The translations under genes were made by a program, and so were the position numbers. The notes beneath the pieces are model-generated. The model was not told where the DNA came from, did not search any database, and saw only the letters and a program-made list of their open reading frames with translations. A DNA stretch of 64,000 nt from UBA1181 sp963648205 (GTDB taxonomy: Bacteria; Bacteroidota; Bacteroidia; Bacteroidales; Paludibacteraceae), in NCBI GenBank assembly GCA_963648205.1, contig CAVJCT010000017.1:1-64000 (forward strand), in the 5' to 3' direction. Positions 33,838 through 42,561 of the stretch are shown here, in pieces; the first letter of the stretch is position 1, and every line of letters begins with the position of its first letter.

Positions 33838-35157
33838 ATGAATGAACTGATTAACAAGACTTTACAGACGATTGGAATTGCGAATCTGAACGAGATGCAG
33901 ACGGCTTCTCTCAAAGCGAACGAGTCGGGCCGCGATGTCATACTGCTCTCGCCAACTGGTTCGGGTAAGACTTTGGCGTTTCTTTTGCCTCTTCTTCGTC
34001 AACTGAAAGCCGATGAGCAGGGTGTGCAGGCGATTGTGATTGCTCCTTCGCGTGAGTTGGCTTTGCAGATAGAGGAGGTGTTCAAGTCGTTTAAGTCAGA
34101 CTTCCGTGTGGGTTGTTGTTATGGCGGACATTCATTCGAGCAGGAACGTCGTATGTTGCAAACGCCACCTTCACTTCTGATTGGTACTCCAGGTCGTTTA
34201 CTTGATCATATTGATCAGGAATCATTTAAGACGGATGGTGTCCGTTTCCTCATTTTAGATGAGTTCGATAAGGCACTCGAGTTGGGATTCCAAGATGATA
34301 TGGAGGATATTATCAAGGAATTGCCGAATGTCAAAAAGCGAATGTTGACCTCTGCCACCAAGGCTGAAGAGATTCCATCTTTCGTGAAAATCCACAATCC
34401 GATGGTTCTGGATTATTTAGGTGAGAATGGTCAGGAGATTAAATTGACGCGTTATATCGTCCATTCACCTGAGAAAGACAAGTTGGAAACGCTCCTAAAG
34501 TTGGTTTCGCAGATAGGTAACGAACCGACACTCATCTTTGTTAACTACCGCGAGTCTGTCGATCGTGTGGCAGATTTCTTGCGCAAGAAAGGCGTGGATT
34601 GCAAATCTTTTCACGGTGGAATGGAGCAAGTGGATCGTGAAAAATCACTCTTTCAATTCAAAAGTGGCACATCTTATTTGATGGTTTCAACTGATTTGGC
34701 GTCACGCGGATTGGACATTTTGGATGTAAAGCATGTCGTTCACTATCACCTCCCGGTCAACCAAGAAGCTTACACACATCGTAATGGTCGTACGGCAAGA
34801 ATGTTCGCCGAAGGTAACGCTTATATCATCCTTCATGGTGAAGAAAAGTTGCCAGACTACTTAGATGAAGCTGACTTTCAAGACTTTGCACTTGCCAAAG
34901 AGGCTTTGCCATTGAAGCCTTCTAAATGGGTTTCTCTTTATATTGGTAAGGGTAAAAAGGATAAAATCAGCAAAGGCGATATTGCTGGATTCATGATGAA
35001 GAAGGGCCTTCTGACGAAGGAACAGGTGGGTCAAATCGAGGTGCAGGACAACTGCGCATTCGTTTCCATCCCTCGCGCTGAGTTGAAAGAGGTGCTCGGC
35101 AGAATCAAAAATGAGAAGATCAAAGGTATCAAAACCATCTTCCAAGAGAGTAAATAG
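33838..35157 (+). CDS. DEAD-box RNA helicase
   Basis: A protein of 439 residues from the ATG at 33838; an upstream TTG at 33823 is less likely. The motifs are in order: Q motif LNEMQ, motif I SPTGSGKT, Ia APSRELA, GTPGR, motif II DEFD (a DExD variant), SAT, then FVNYRES, VSTDLASRGLDI and HRNGRTAR. The C-terminal part (WVSLYIGKGKKDKISKGDIAGF...LTKEQVGQIEVQDNCAFVSI) is a DbpA-like RNA-binding domain. This indicates ribosome assembly on 23S rRNA. Confidence 0.93.
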   Translation: MNELINKTLQTIGIANLNEMQTASLKANESGRDVILLSPTGSGKTLAFLLPLLRQLKADEQGVQAIVIAPSRELALQIEEVFKSFKSDFRVGCCYGGHSFEQERRMLQTPPSLLIGTPGRLLDHIDQESFKTDGVRFLILDEFDKALELGFQDDMEDIIKELPNVKKRMLTSATKAEEIPSFVKIHNPMVLDYLGENGQEIKLTRYIVHSPEKDKLETLLKLVSQIGNEPTLIFVNYRESVDRVADFLRKKGVDCKSFHGGMEQVDREKSLFQFKSGTSYLMVSTDLASRGLDILDVKHVVHYHLPVNQEAYTHRNGRTARMFAEGNAYIILHGEEKLPDYLDEADFQDFALAKEALPLKPSKWVSLYIGKGKKDKISKGDIAGFMMKKGLLTKEQVGQIEVQDNCAFVSIPRAELKEVLGRIKNEKIKGIKTIFQESK

Positions 35158-35181
35158 GAAAATCGAAATAACGAATATACT

Positions 35182-36237
35182 ATGCAAAAAATACTGATTG
35201 ACAATAAGATAGCCCCGATTGCTGAGGAGTTGAAGAAATTTTCTCATCAGTCGGTTTTCATTCTGACGGACACCAACACTCACCGCTTGTGTTTGCCTGA
35301 ACTGTTGGCAGAATATACCATCGACCCATCTCACATTATTGAGATAAAGGCGGATGATGACAATAAAGACATTGAGGCGGTTTGTCATGTTTGGCAAGAA
35401 CTAAGTGAGAAGGGTGCGACCAGAAAATCACTTCTAATCAACTTAGGTGGCGGTATGGTGACGGATCTGGGTGGATTCGCTGCGTCAACTTTCAAGCGTG
35501 GAATCGACTATGTGAATGTCCCAACGACACTTTTGGGTGCAGTGGATGCTGCTGTCGGTGGCAAAACGGGTTTCAATTTCAATCACTTGAAGAATGAAAT
35601 TGGCGTGATCAATCCTGCTTTGAGCGTTTTAATCAACATCAGTTTCTTTAAACATTTGTCGCAAGACAATCTCTTCTCGGGCTTCGCTGAGATGATCAAG
35701 CATGGTCTGATTTCCAACGAAATGGTTTGGAAGCACATCTGCCAAACGGATATGACCAACGTCAACTACGACACTTTCGGCGCACTCTTGGCAGAGTCTA
35801 TCAACGTGAAAGAGGAGGTTGTGAAGATTGATCCGACTGAGAAGAATATCCGTAAAGCGTTGAATTTCGGTCATACGATTGGCCACGCTTTTGAGAGTCA
35901 CGCTATCGAGAGGGGCGAAACGAAACTCCACGGTTACGCAGTTGCTTGGGGTATGGTTGCAGAATTATACCTCTCTTATAAGAAGTGTGGTTTTCCGAAA
36001 GAGATTCTCACGCAAGCCATCACTTTGATCAAGGAGTTGTACGGTCCGTTTGCCATCTCTTGCAAGGAGTACGACCGCCTGTATGAACTGATGACGCACG
36101 ACAAGAAGAATGACGTCGCAGGCACGATTCTCTTCACTTTGCTTTCGAACATTGGTGAGGTGAAAATCAACACCGTTGTCGAGAAGAAGGAGATTTTTGA
36201 AGCGTTGGATTTCTATTGCGATACGATGGGAATCTAA
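35182..36237 (+). CDS. aroB: 3-dehydroquinate synthase
   Basis: A 351-residue AroB. It converts DAHP to 3-dehydroquinate in the shikimate pathway, using NAD and a divalent metal. NAD-binding GGGMVTDLGGFAAST, active-site TTLLGAVDAAVGGKTGFN, and metal ligands in NFGHTIGHAFES and KLHGYAVAWGM are all present. It lies 24 bp after the helicase and 31 bp before aroA, forming an aromatic amino acid pair. Confidence 0.96.
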   Translation: MQKILIDNKIAPIAEELKKFSHQSVFILTDTNTHRLCLPELLAEYTIDPSHIIEIKADDDNKDIEAVCHVWQELSEKGATRKSLLINLGGGMVTDLGGFAASTFKRGIDYVNVPTTLLGAVDAAVGGKTGFNFNHLKNEIGVINPALSVLINISFFKHLSQDNLFSGFAEMIKHGLISNEMVWKHICQTDMTNVNYDTFGALLAESINVKEEVVKIDPTEKNIRKALNFGHTIGHAFESHAIERGETKLHGYAVAWGMVAELYLSYKKCGFPKEILTQAITLIKELYGPFAISCKEYDRLYELMTHDKKNDVAGTILFTLLSNIGEVKINTVVEKKEIFEALDFYCDTMGI

Positions 36238-36268
36238 TCAATGTCGAATTAGGAATTAAGAGATAGGA

Positions 36269-37534
36269 ATGATTTATGATATAAAGCGTTGTGCGACAGT
36301 GCCTTCCGAGTTGACGGTCAGTCTGCCAGCCTCCAAAAGTATAAGCAACCGTGCGTTGATACTCAATGCGTTAAGTCGCTCGGGCAAGGAGATTCACAAC
36401 TTGGCAAAGTGCGACGACACCGATGTTTTGGTGGCAGCGTTGACTTCAAACGGCACTCATTTTGATATTGGTGCAGCGGGAACGGCGATGCGCTTCCTGA
36501 CGGCTTACCAATGTCTGCAACTCGGCGAGTGGACAATCACAGGTAGCGAGCGTATGAAACAACGCCCTATTCAGGTGTTGGTTGAGGCTCTCCGCCGTTT
36601 AGGCGCTACAATCGACTATGCCGGGGTAGAGGGCTTTCCTCCGCTGAAAATCAAAGGCCACGCTATGGATGGTGGCGAGATTGAAATAGACGGTGGTGTG
36701 AGCAGTCAGTACATCTCCGCTTTGCTGATGATTGCGCCTTATCTGAAAAATGGTCTAACGCTCCACTTGATGGGTGCGGTGATTTCTCGTCCCTACATCC
36801 TGATGACGCTTCAGTTGATGGCACAGTTTGGTGTTGAGGCTGAGTGGAAAGATGAGAACACGATTCAAATCAAACCGCAGGAATATAAGCCGATTGAATA
36901 CACGGTGGAGTCGGACTGGTCTGCTTCTTCCTATTGGTACGAGATTGCCACTTTCTTGCCGAAGAATGCCACTCGATTCACCTTGCCTCACCTCTACGAG
37001 CAGAGTTTGCAAGGAGACTCGCAGGTGCGCAAAATCTTCGAACCATTGGGCATCACCACCATTTTCACTGCCGATGGTGTTGTCTTGGAAAAAAACTCTG
37101 GACCTGTTTCTCATTACGAATACGATTTCTCTGGTCAGCCAGATTTGGCTCAAACCGTGGTGGCTACTTGTTGTGCAATAGGCACAACCTTCCGTTTCAC
37201 AGGCTTGAAAACCTTGAAAATCAAAGAAACCGACCGCATTGCTGCGCTTATCAATGAATGTCGTAAATTAGGCTACGTTCTCAAAGAAACTGGTGAAGGC
37301 GAACTCTCATGGGACGGCGAACGTGTCGCTCCCGATACTGTTCCTCTCATCGCCACCTACAAAGATCACCGTATGGCAATGGCATTTGCGCCAATCGCTC
37401 TTCAACGAGAAGGTCAACTTCAAATAGATGACCCCGAAGTCGTTTCAAAGTCATATCCTGAGTATTGGAAGGCTGTGGAGAGGGTGATTGAGTGTAAAAG
37501 TATTTTAATAACCTTTCTGCCTGATAATCAGTAA
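36269..37534 (+). CDS. aroA: 3-phosphoshikimate 1-carboxyvinyltransferase (EPSP synthase)
   Basis: A 421-residue AroA joining PEP to shikimate-3-phosphate. The substrate-binding stretches are PASKSISNRALILNAL, AGTAMRFLTAY, GSERMKQRPI, DGGVSSQYISALLM, ESDWSASSYWYE, LKIKETDRI and YKDHRMAMA. The glyphosate-loop region reads IGAAGTAMR rather than the NAGTAMR form common elsewhere, as in other Bacteroidales by memory. It follows aroB and is closed by the hairpin at 37562-37618. Confidence 0.95.
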   Translation: MIYDIKRCATVPSELTVSLPASKSISNRALILNALSRSGKEIHNLAKCDDTDVLVAALTSNGTHFDIGAAGTAMRFLTAYQCLQLGEWTITGSERMKQRPIQVLVEALRRLGATIDYAGVEGFPPLKIKGHAMDGGEIEIDGGVSSQYISALLMIAPYLKNGLTLHLMGAVISRPYILMTLQLMAQFGVEAEWKDENTIQIKPQEYKPIEYTVESDWSASSYWYEIATFLPKNATRFTLPHLYEQSLQGDSQVRKIFEPLGITTIFTADGVVLEKNSGPVSHYEYDFSGQPDLAQTVVATCCAIGTTFRFTGLKTLKIKETDRIAALINECRKLGYVLKETGEGELSWDGERVAPDTVPLIATYKDHRMAMAFAPIALQREGQLQIDDPEVVSKSYPEYWKAVERVIECKSILITFLPDNQ

Positions 37535-37561
37535 GAAAACTAATTTTATGTCCTGAAAATT

Positions 37562-37618
37562 TCCCGATAGCGTGAGGAAATCGCCCAAAAAACAGTAGAT
37601 TTCCTCACCTTATCGGGA
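37562..37618. repeat. long near-perfect hairpin between aroA and DUF234 ATPase
   Basis: Arms at 37562-37582 and 37598-37618 match over 21 bp with two mismatches around a 15-nt loop (core CGTGAGGAAATC against GATTTCCTCACC). A TTTTTC run follows on the plus strand, so it may also terminate aroA. It ends 9 bp before the ATPase -7 box. Confidence 0.85.
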
Positions 37619-37627
37619 TTTTTCTGC

Positions 37628-37635
37628 TACATTTG
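37628..37635 (+). promoter_or_regulatory. -7 box of second DUF234 ATPase
   Basis: TACATTTG, with start predicted near 37641, about 17 nt before the ATG at 37658. The hairpin covers the -33 region. Confidence 0.6.
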
Positions 37636-37657
37636 CTCTATCAAAATCGGTTGGTTT

Positions 37658-39091
37658 ATGAGTGCAATCGTAGGAAGAAAAAGAGAGTTGGCTCAACTGA
37701 AAAGTCTTTTGGAGTCGGACAAGTCCGAGTTTGTCGCTGTTTATGGCAGGCGACGTGTCGGGAAGACTTTTCTGATAAGGGAGGCTTTCGATTACAAATT
37801 TACCTTTCAGCATACTGGCATACTCGACGCTCCAAAGTCGGAGCAAATCTCGGAGTTTATGCGCTCCCTCTACAAGGTCTATCCTGAAAAATGTAAACAA
37901 CCTCGCACTTGGTTTGATGCGTTTCATCTTCTTGAGGATTATCTTGAAAGTTTAGGCGAGGGCAAAAAACTTCTTTTCATCGATGAGATGCCGTGGATGG
38001 ATACACCTCGCTCTAATTTCATCAAGGCTTTGGACCATTTCTGGAATGGCTGGGCTACCATGCGCAAAGACATTGTGCTGATAATCTGCGGTAGTGCTAC
38101 TTCGTGGATAATAGACAACGTCATCAACAACTACGGGGGCTTGCACAACCGACTTACAGGGCAGATTTACCTTCGTCCGTTCAACTTGAACGAGTGCGAG
38201 GAGTTCTGCAAAAACGCTAACCTTGAATATACTCGCAGGCAGATCCTTGAGGCTTATATGGCTGTCGGGGGTGTCCCTTTCTATTGGACAAGCTTAAAAC
38301 GTGGGCAGAGCATCGCTCAGAATTTCGATAGAATGTTCTTTTCGGCAAAGGGAGAACTCACCTCTGAATTTGACGCTTTGTACAGGTCGCTTTTCCGAAA
38401 TCCAACGCCTCATCTGAAAATCATCACCGCTCTTGCGAAGAAGAAAATCGGACTCACTCGCGAAGAGGTGCTGAAAGCCACGGAATTGGCAGACAATAGC
38501 ACTTTCATCGATGCGATTAAAGAGTTAATCCAGTGCGATTTCATCCGAAAATATTCTTGCTTCGGGAAGTCCTCAAAAGATGCTTTGTATCAATTGACGG
38601 ACAACTACACGCTGTTCTATTTCAAGTTTATCAAGGAGAACACAGCCGAAGATACGAATTTCTGGAGTGCCAACTACAACACTTCGGTTCATAATACCTG
38701 GGCGGGTCTCTCTTTCGAGATGGTCTGCCTCCAACATATTGAGCAGCTTAAAAGGGCATTGGGCATCTCGGGCGTTGTCAGCCACGCCTATTCGTGGACA
38801 CACAAGGCGACGAATCCTGACGACAGTGGTGCTCAGATTGATTTGCTGATTGATAGGAATGACTATGTCATTAATCTTTGCGAAATGAAATATTCTATTG
38901 CGCCCTACACAATCGACGACCGTGAAATGGCTCTTCTCCAGAATCGTAAAAGTACTTTCTTGCGTGAAACTGCTACTCGAAAGTCCGTCCTTCTGACAAT
39001 GATCACCACCTACGGACTTACCCCTGGTGGCAATTCCTACGATATTAGCAGTTCTATCACGATGGACGATTTATTTGCACCGAGTCTCTAA
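37658..39091 (+). CDS. ATPase_2 / DUF234 ATPase with nuclease-like C-terminus
   Basis: A 477-residue paralogue of the protein at 12162-13580, with the same order of parts. Walker A is GRRRVGKT (30-37), Walker B LFIDEMP, and the sensor IICGSATSWI. The winged helix is in GLTREEVLKATELADNSTFIDAIKELIQCDFIRKY. The C-terminal D...ExK is read in GAQIDLLIDR and INLCEMK. Here the residue between Glu and Lys is Met instead of Val, which keeps the ExK pattern. It is inserted between the aro genes and tonB without functional linkage and looks like an accessory gene. Confidence 0.9.
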   Translation: MSAIVGRKRELAQLKSLLESDKSEFVAVYGRRRVGKTFLIREAFDYKFTFQHTGILDAPKSEQISEFMRSLYKVYPEKCKQPRTWFDAFHLLEDYLESLGEGKKLLFIDEMPWMDTPRSNFIKALDHFWNGWATMRKDIVLIICGSATSWIIDNVINNYGGLHNRLTGQIYLRPFNLNECEEFCKNANLEYTRRQILEAYMAVGGVPFYWTSLKRGQSIAQNFDRMFFSAKGELTSEFDALYRSLFRNPTPHLKIITALAKKKIGLTREEVLKATELADNSTFIDAIKELIQCDFIRKYSCFGKSSKDALYQLTDNYTLFYFKFIKENTAEDTNFWSANYNTSVHNTWAGLSFEMVCLQHIEQLKRALGISGVVSHAYSWTHKATNPDDSGAQIDLLIDRNDYVINLCEMKYSIAPYTIDDREMALLQNRKSTFLRETATRKSVLLTMITTYGLTPGGNSYDISSSITMDDLFAPSL

Positions 39092-39128
39092 TAGGAGAGA
39101 GTCGAGATTGTTCCCACCACTGCACAAA

Positions 39129-39155
39129 AAAAGGCGATGCTCAGCACCGCCTTTT
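39129..39155. terminator. bidirectional terminator
   Basis: AAAAGGCG (39129-39136) pairs with CGCCTTTT (39148-39155), with an A-run before and T-run after. It separates the convergent ATPase and tonB genes. Confidence 0.85.
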
Positions 39156-39172
39156 CTTATATTCGTTCTTGA

Positions 39173-39868
39173 TTATTTGAACTTGAACAATACTGGTAAG
39201 GTAAAGCGTGAACGACAAGTCTTACCACGTTGCTCTGCTGGTACCCACTTAGGCATCTTCTTTACAACACGTACTGCCTCTTGGTCGAGCACTGGGTCAA
39301 CTCCACGAGCTACTCTTACGTCTTGGATTGATCCATCCTTGTTAACGACGAACTCAACGAACACACGTCCTTGAATGTTGTTGTCGATGGCAACCTGTGG
39401 ATAAACCAACTCCTTCTTCAAGTACTCCATCAACTTGGCAGGTCCACCAGGGAATCCGGCTTGCTTCTCTACAATCGTAAAGATCTCTTCCTCTGCCTCT
39501 TCTTCTTCCTCCTCGATTACAGTGTTCTGAATCTCAACGGCCTTGTTGTCATCCTCTGCATTGTCAATCTTGATCTCTGACTCAACCACTTTGTCATCGT
39601 CTACGACCTTCAACACCTCTTGCGCTACCTGTGCTGGTGGCGGTGTTTGTGGTTGCACCTGCTGTGGTTGCTCTTGCTGAGTCTGAGGAATAATTTCCTC
39701 TTCACCTTCATTTATGAATTCATCTTGGAATCCTTCGTGAACCGTAACCTCTGTATTGGTCCACTCAAAACAAATATAGGTGAACCCTAATGCTAAAACG
39801 AGACCCATCAAAACAAACATCGAACGTTTGTTCTCTAAGTCCGCTTTGGGGGATTTCTTTATTTCCAT
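39173..39868 (-). CDS. TonB family energy transducer
   Basis: A 231-residue protein with one N-terminal membrane anchor (about 17-35) and a Gln/Pro-rich periplasmic spacer (about 65-85). An acidic Glu-rich region (EEEEEEAEEEIF) follows, then a TonB C-terminal domain: FPGGPAKLMEYLKKELVYPQVAIDNNIQGRVFVEFVVNKDGSI..VRVARG. It would couple the ExbBD proton channel to outer-membrane receptors. It is a single gene with a TACATTTG box at 39962-39969 on the minus strand, giving a leader near 90 nt. Confidence 0.92.
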   Translation of the reverse strand: MEIKKSPKADLENKRSMFVLMGLVLALGFTYICFEWTNTEVTVHEGFQDEFINEGEEEIIPQTQQEQPQQVQPQTPPPAQVAQEVLKVVDDDKVVESEIKIDNAEDDNKAVEIQNTVIEEEEEEAEEEIFTIVEKQAGFPGGPAKLMEYLKKELVYPQVAIDNNIQGRVFVEFVVNKDGSIQDVRVARGVDPVLDQEAVRVVKKMPKWVPAEQRGKTCRSRFTLPVLFKFK

Positions 39869-39961
39869 CCTTTTATTTTTTATTATGGTTATACATTCAA
39901 ATTATTCTATGCCGTCGTCCTCTTCTTTTCTCGTAATCAAGGAAAGAAAATTTCGTGCTTA

Positions 39962-39969
39962 CAAATGTA
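39962..39969 (-). promoter_or_regulatory. -7 box of tonB-like gene
   Basis: TACATTTG on the minus strand, about 95 bp upstream of the start codon. The -33 is not convincing. Confidence 0.4.
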
Positions 39970-40027
39970 GTATAAAATTTTGCAAGTTATCTATTTACTC
40001 AAGTCAAACTTTAAAAAATTTTTAACC

Positions 40028-41185
40028 TTACTCTTTTATATTACTTTGTGAAAATGCTCGCCATTTTTCTATCAACATCCTGAAATCGTCTGGCCATTCG
40101 GAATCGAAATACATCTCCTCGCCTGTCCGTGGATGAACAAACCCTAAGGTCTTGGCATGCAGGGCTTGGCGTGGGCAGACTGCAAAACAGTTTTTGATGA
40201 ACTGCTTGTATCTCGCCGTCGTCGTTCCCCTCAATGTCTCAAACCCTCCATAGCGTTCGTCGGCAAAAAGGGTATGCCCAATATATTTCATGTGAACGCG
40301 TATCTGGTGGGTTCGCCCTGTTTCCAATCTGCACTGCACTAAAGTGGCGTAACCGTAGCGTTCCAACACTTTATAGTGGGTTACCGCATGCTTGGCGTTG
40401 GGATTCTCTCCTTCTGGGAAGACGGTGAAGAGCAATCGATCTTTCGGGTCTCTGCCCAAATCGCCTGTAATCGTGCCTTCGTCTTCGGCAATGTTTCCCC
40501 AGACAAGGGCATTGTAGAGTCGCTTGGTCGTCTTGTTGAAAAACTGTCGTCCCAAGTTCGTTTTCGCATCCTCGTTCTTGGCAATGACGAGCAAGCCAGA
40601 CGTGTCTTTGTCAATTCGATGAACAAGCCCTAAACGGGGGTCATTGGCATCGAAATTCGGGTCATCTTTAAGATGCCACGCTAATGCATTCAACAACGTC
40701 CCATCGAAATTTCCAAATCCTGGGTGTACTACCATACCGGGCTGCTTATTCACAAGAATCACGTCTTCATCTTCATAGACAATGTTCAACGGGATGTCCT
40801 GTGGAATAATCTCATACTCCGATGGAGGATAAGAGAGCATTATCTGAATGAGGTCGAACGGTTTTACTCGGTAGTTCGACTTCACCGCTTTGCCGTTGAC
40901 AAGTATGCAGTTGGCATCCGCCGCCTCTTGTATGCGGTTGCGCGAAATCCCCGCCATACAATTCACCAAATACTTGTCTATGCGCACTAAAGAGTGTCCT
41001 TTCTCTACAACAAAACGGAAATGCTCGTGATATTGTTCTCCTGCTTCTTCGTCCTCTTCTTGTGGCTCTTCCTCCTCAAACTCTTCGTAGTCCGAATCGT
41101 CTGAGAGTAAAGGCACTCCCGACTCAAAGTCGCCCAATTGTGGAAAATCTATGTCGTTGTTGTCATCGATAGTACTTCGTATCAT
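40028..41185 (-). CDS. RluA/RluD family 23S rRNA pseudouridine synthase
   Basis: A 385-residue protein. An acidic N-terminal extension (about 1-55, EEFEEEEPQEEDEEAGE) precedes an S4 RNA-binding domain (RIDKYLVNCMAGISRNRIQEA) and the catalytic domain with LGLVHRIDKDTSGLLV, where the Asp in HRIDKDT is the nucleophile. RluD isomerises U1911, U1915 and U1917 in helix 69. The acidic extension is longer than in E. coli RluD. It lies 51 bp after the PASTA gene, an arrangement common in Bacteroidota. Confidence 0.92.
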   Translation of the reverse strand: MIRSTIDDNNDIDFPQLGDFESGVPLLSDDSDYEEFEEEEPQEEDEEAGEQYHEHFRFVVEKGHSLVRIDKYLVNCMAGISRNRIQEAADANCILVNGKAVKSNYRVKPFDLIQIMLSYPPSEYEIIPQDIPLNIVYEDEDVILVNKQPGMVVHPGFGNFDGTLLNALAWHLKDDPNFDANDPRLGLVHRIDKDTSGLLVIAKNEDAKTNLGRQFFNKTTKRLYNALVWGNIAEDEGTITGDLGRDPKDRLLFTVFPEGENPNAKHAVTHYKVLERYGYATLVQCRLETGRTHQIRVHMKYIGHTLFADERYGGFETLRGTTTARYKQFIKNCFAVCPRQALHAKTLGFVHPRTGEEMYFDSEWPDDFRMLIEKWRAFSQSNIKE

Positions 41186-41236
41186 AGTTCAAAAACGGCA
41201 ATAATAAATTATTATTTTGTTTATACTTTATCTTTT

Positions 41237-42079
41237 TTAGTCTGTTGGCGTTGCTGTTTCGCTGTCTGTCTCTGATTCGCTGAAAATCTCCTCTGGCTCT
41301 TCCAAAGCATTTGGATTCTTGGTCAGATAGATGGAAACAGAGGTTCCGTAGTTGATGACGGTTCCCGTGATTGGGGTTTGCTTATAGACGAAATAGTTGC
41401 TTTTGTCTTTTTCGTCTTTCGGCTCAACGTCGAAGAACACCTCTCCAATGTTCAAGAAGACATCGTGGGCTTTGCTGATGGCTTGATCGACGGTCAAACC
41501 ACGGAAACTTGGTGCTGGCAATCCTTCGTTCGTATCGCCGCGACCTACATGCAAAATGACGGACGATCCCTCTGGAATACGAAATCCTGGAGGCAAAATC
41601 TTACCGTTATACTTGGCATCCAACACCAAATCTTTGTACTCTGAAGGCACATAGACGATACTGTCGACTTTCAAACCTACTGATTTGATCATCGCTTCTG
41701 CTTGGCGGAGCGAAATCTCTCTCACATCTGGAAACACAATCCTACGAATCGTATTGGAGTTGGTGATGAGGTATATCGTTCGACCCTCTTTCACCTTCGA
41801 GCCAGCGGCTGGAATCTGCTCTACTACGACACCCAATTTGCGTCCCTTCATGAAAATGGAATCCACCACCTCGCATTTCATCTTGTTCTCCTTGAAGATG
41901 GCTGCGGCTTCCGACTCGGTGAGGTCGCTCACATCGGGTACAACCAACTCGACACCGTGGTTGGTGTAGGAGTCCAACCAGTTGAATGTGCCGATATACA
42001 GCCCTGCAAGAATGACTATCAACGCCACGAAGCTGATAGTGTATGGGTTCAAAAACAATTTTTTCGCATTAAATTCCAT
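41237..42079 (-). CDS. PASTA domain membrane protein
   Basis: A 280-residue protein with a short cytoplasmic start, one membrane helix (about 15-32) and three PASTA repeats outside (VVPDVSDLTESEA..., FPDVREISLRQAEA..., SFRGLTVDQAISKA...), each ending in a GT-S or GR-Y strand. PASTA domains bind peptidoglycan precursors or glycan. No kinase or transpeptidase domain is fused, as is usual for Bacteroidota versions. The tail is Glu/Ser-rich. Confidence 0.9.
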   Translation of the reverse strand: MEFNAKKLFLNPYTISFVALIVILAGLYIGTFNWLDSYTNHGVELVVPDVSDLTESEAAAIFKENKMKCEVVDSIFMKGRKLGVVVEQIPAAGSKVKEGRTIYLITNSNTIRRIVFPDVREISLRQAEAMIKSVGLKVDSIVYVPSEYKDLVLDAKYNGKILPPGFRIPEGSSVILHVGRGDTNEGLPAPSFRGLTVDQAISKAHDVFLNIGEVFFDVEPKDEKDKSNYFVYKQTPITGTVINYGTSVSIYLTKNPNALEEPEEIFSESETDSETATPTD

Positions 42080-42157
42080 AGTGTTGCGATTTGTCTTTTT
42101 GTTGTTTTTACATATATAATTGTATTCCTACAAAGGTAAGAAAAATATACAAAAAAA

Positions 42158-42189
42158 GGCGTGCTATTTTTAGCACGCCATGTTTTTTT
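42158..42189. terminator. terminator of rpmH, bidirectional
   Basis: GGCGTGCTA (42158-42166), TTTT loop, TAGCACGCC (42171-42179): a perfect 9-bp stem. On the minus strand it is followed by TTTTTTT and ends the rpmH transcript; T7 also follows on the plus strand. Confidence 0.9.
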
Positions 42190-42202
42190 AGCAACAAGTA
42201 TA

Positions 42203-42361
42203 TTATCTTCTTACTGCTGGTTCATCAGAAACAGTAAGCTTCTTTCTTCCGTGTGCTCTACGTGATGCCAATACTCTGCGACCATTAGCAGTTTCCATTC
42301 TAGAGCGAAAGCCATGCTTGTTACGTCTCTTTCTGTTTGATGGTTGGAATGTTCTTTTCAT
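42203..42361 (-). CDS. rpmH: 50S ribosomal protein L34
   Basis: A 52-residue protein read on the minus strand as MKRTFQPSNRKRRNKHGFRS, then RMETANGRRVLASRRAHGRKK and a short LTVSDEPAVRR tail. This is the complete, highly basic L34. The start at 42361 is fixed by the universally conserved MKRT(F/Y)QPS. A full -33/-7 promoter lies upstream and a strong terminator directly after, so it is transcribed alone here. Confidence 0.97.
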   Translation of the reverse strand: MKRTFQPSNRKRRNKHGFRSRMETANGRRVLASRRAHGRKKLTVSDEPAVRR

Positions 42362-42438
42362 TGCCGTGACTTTTTATTTTTTTACTTTATTTATCTATTT
42401 CTCTCTGTGAATTTCCAAGTATATAGAAATTCGGAGTG

Positions 42439-42470
42439 CAAAGATAGGGAATTTATGTGTAAATCACAAA
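42439..42470 (-). promoter_or_regulatory. promoter of rpmH
   Basis: TTTG (42467-42470, minus strand), 20 bp spacer, TATCTTTG (42439-42446): a near-perfect Bacteroidota promoter. Start is near 42432, leaving a leader of about 70 nt rich in T and A on the minus strand. Confidence 0.75.
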
Positions 42471-42561
42471 TGTCGAAAAACTTTTTTATCGTCGATTTTG
42501 TAGATTGCTTTTCTTCTCTATCTTATTGTGAATGAGTGAGATATGCGAGTTCTCTCTTTCA

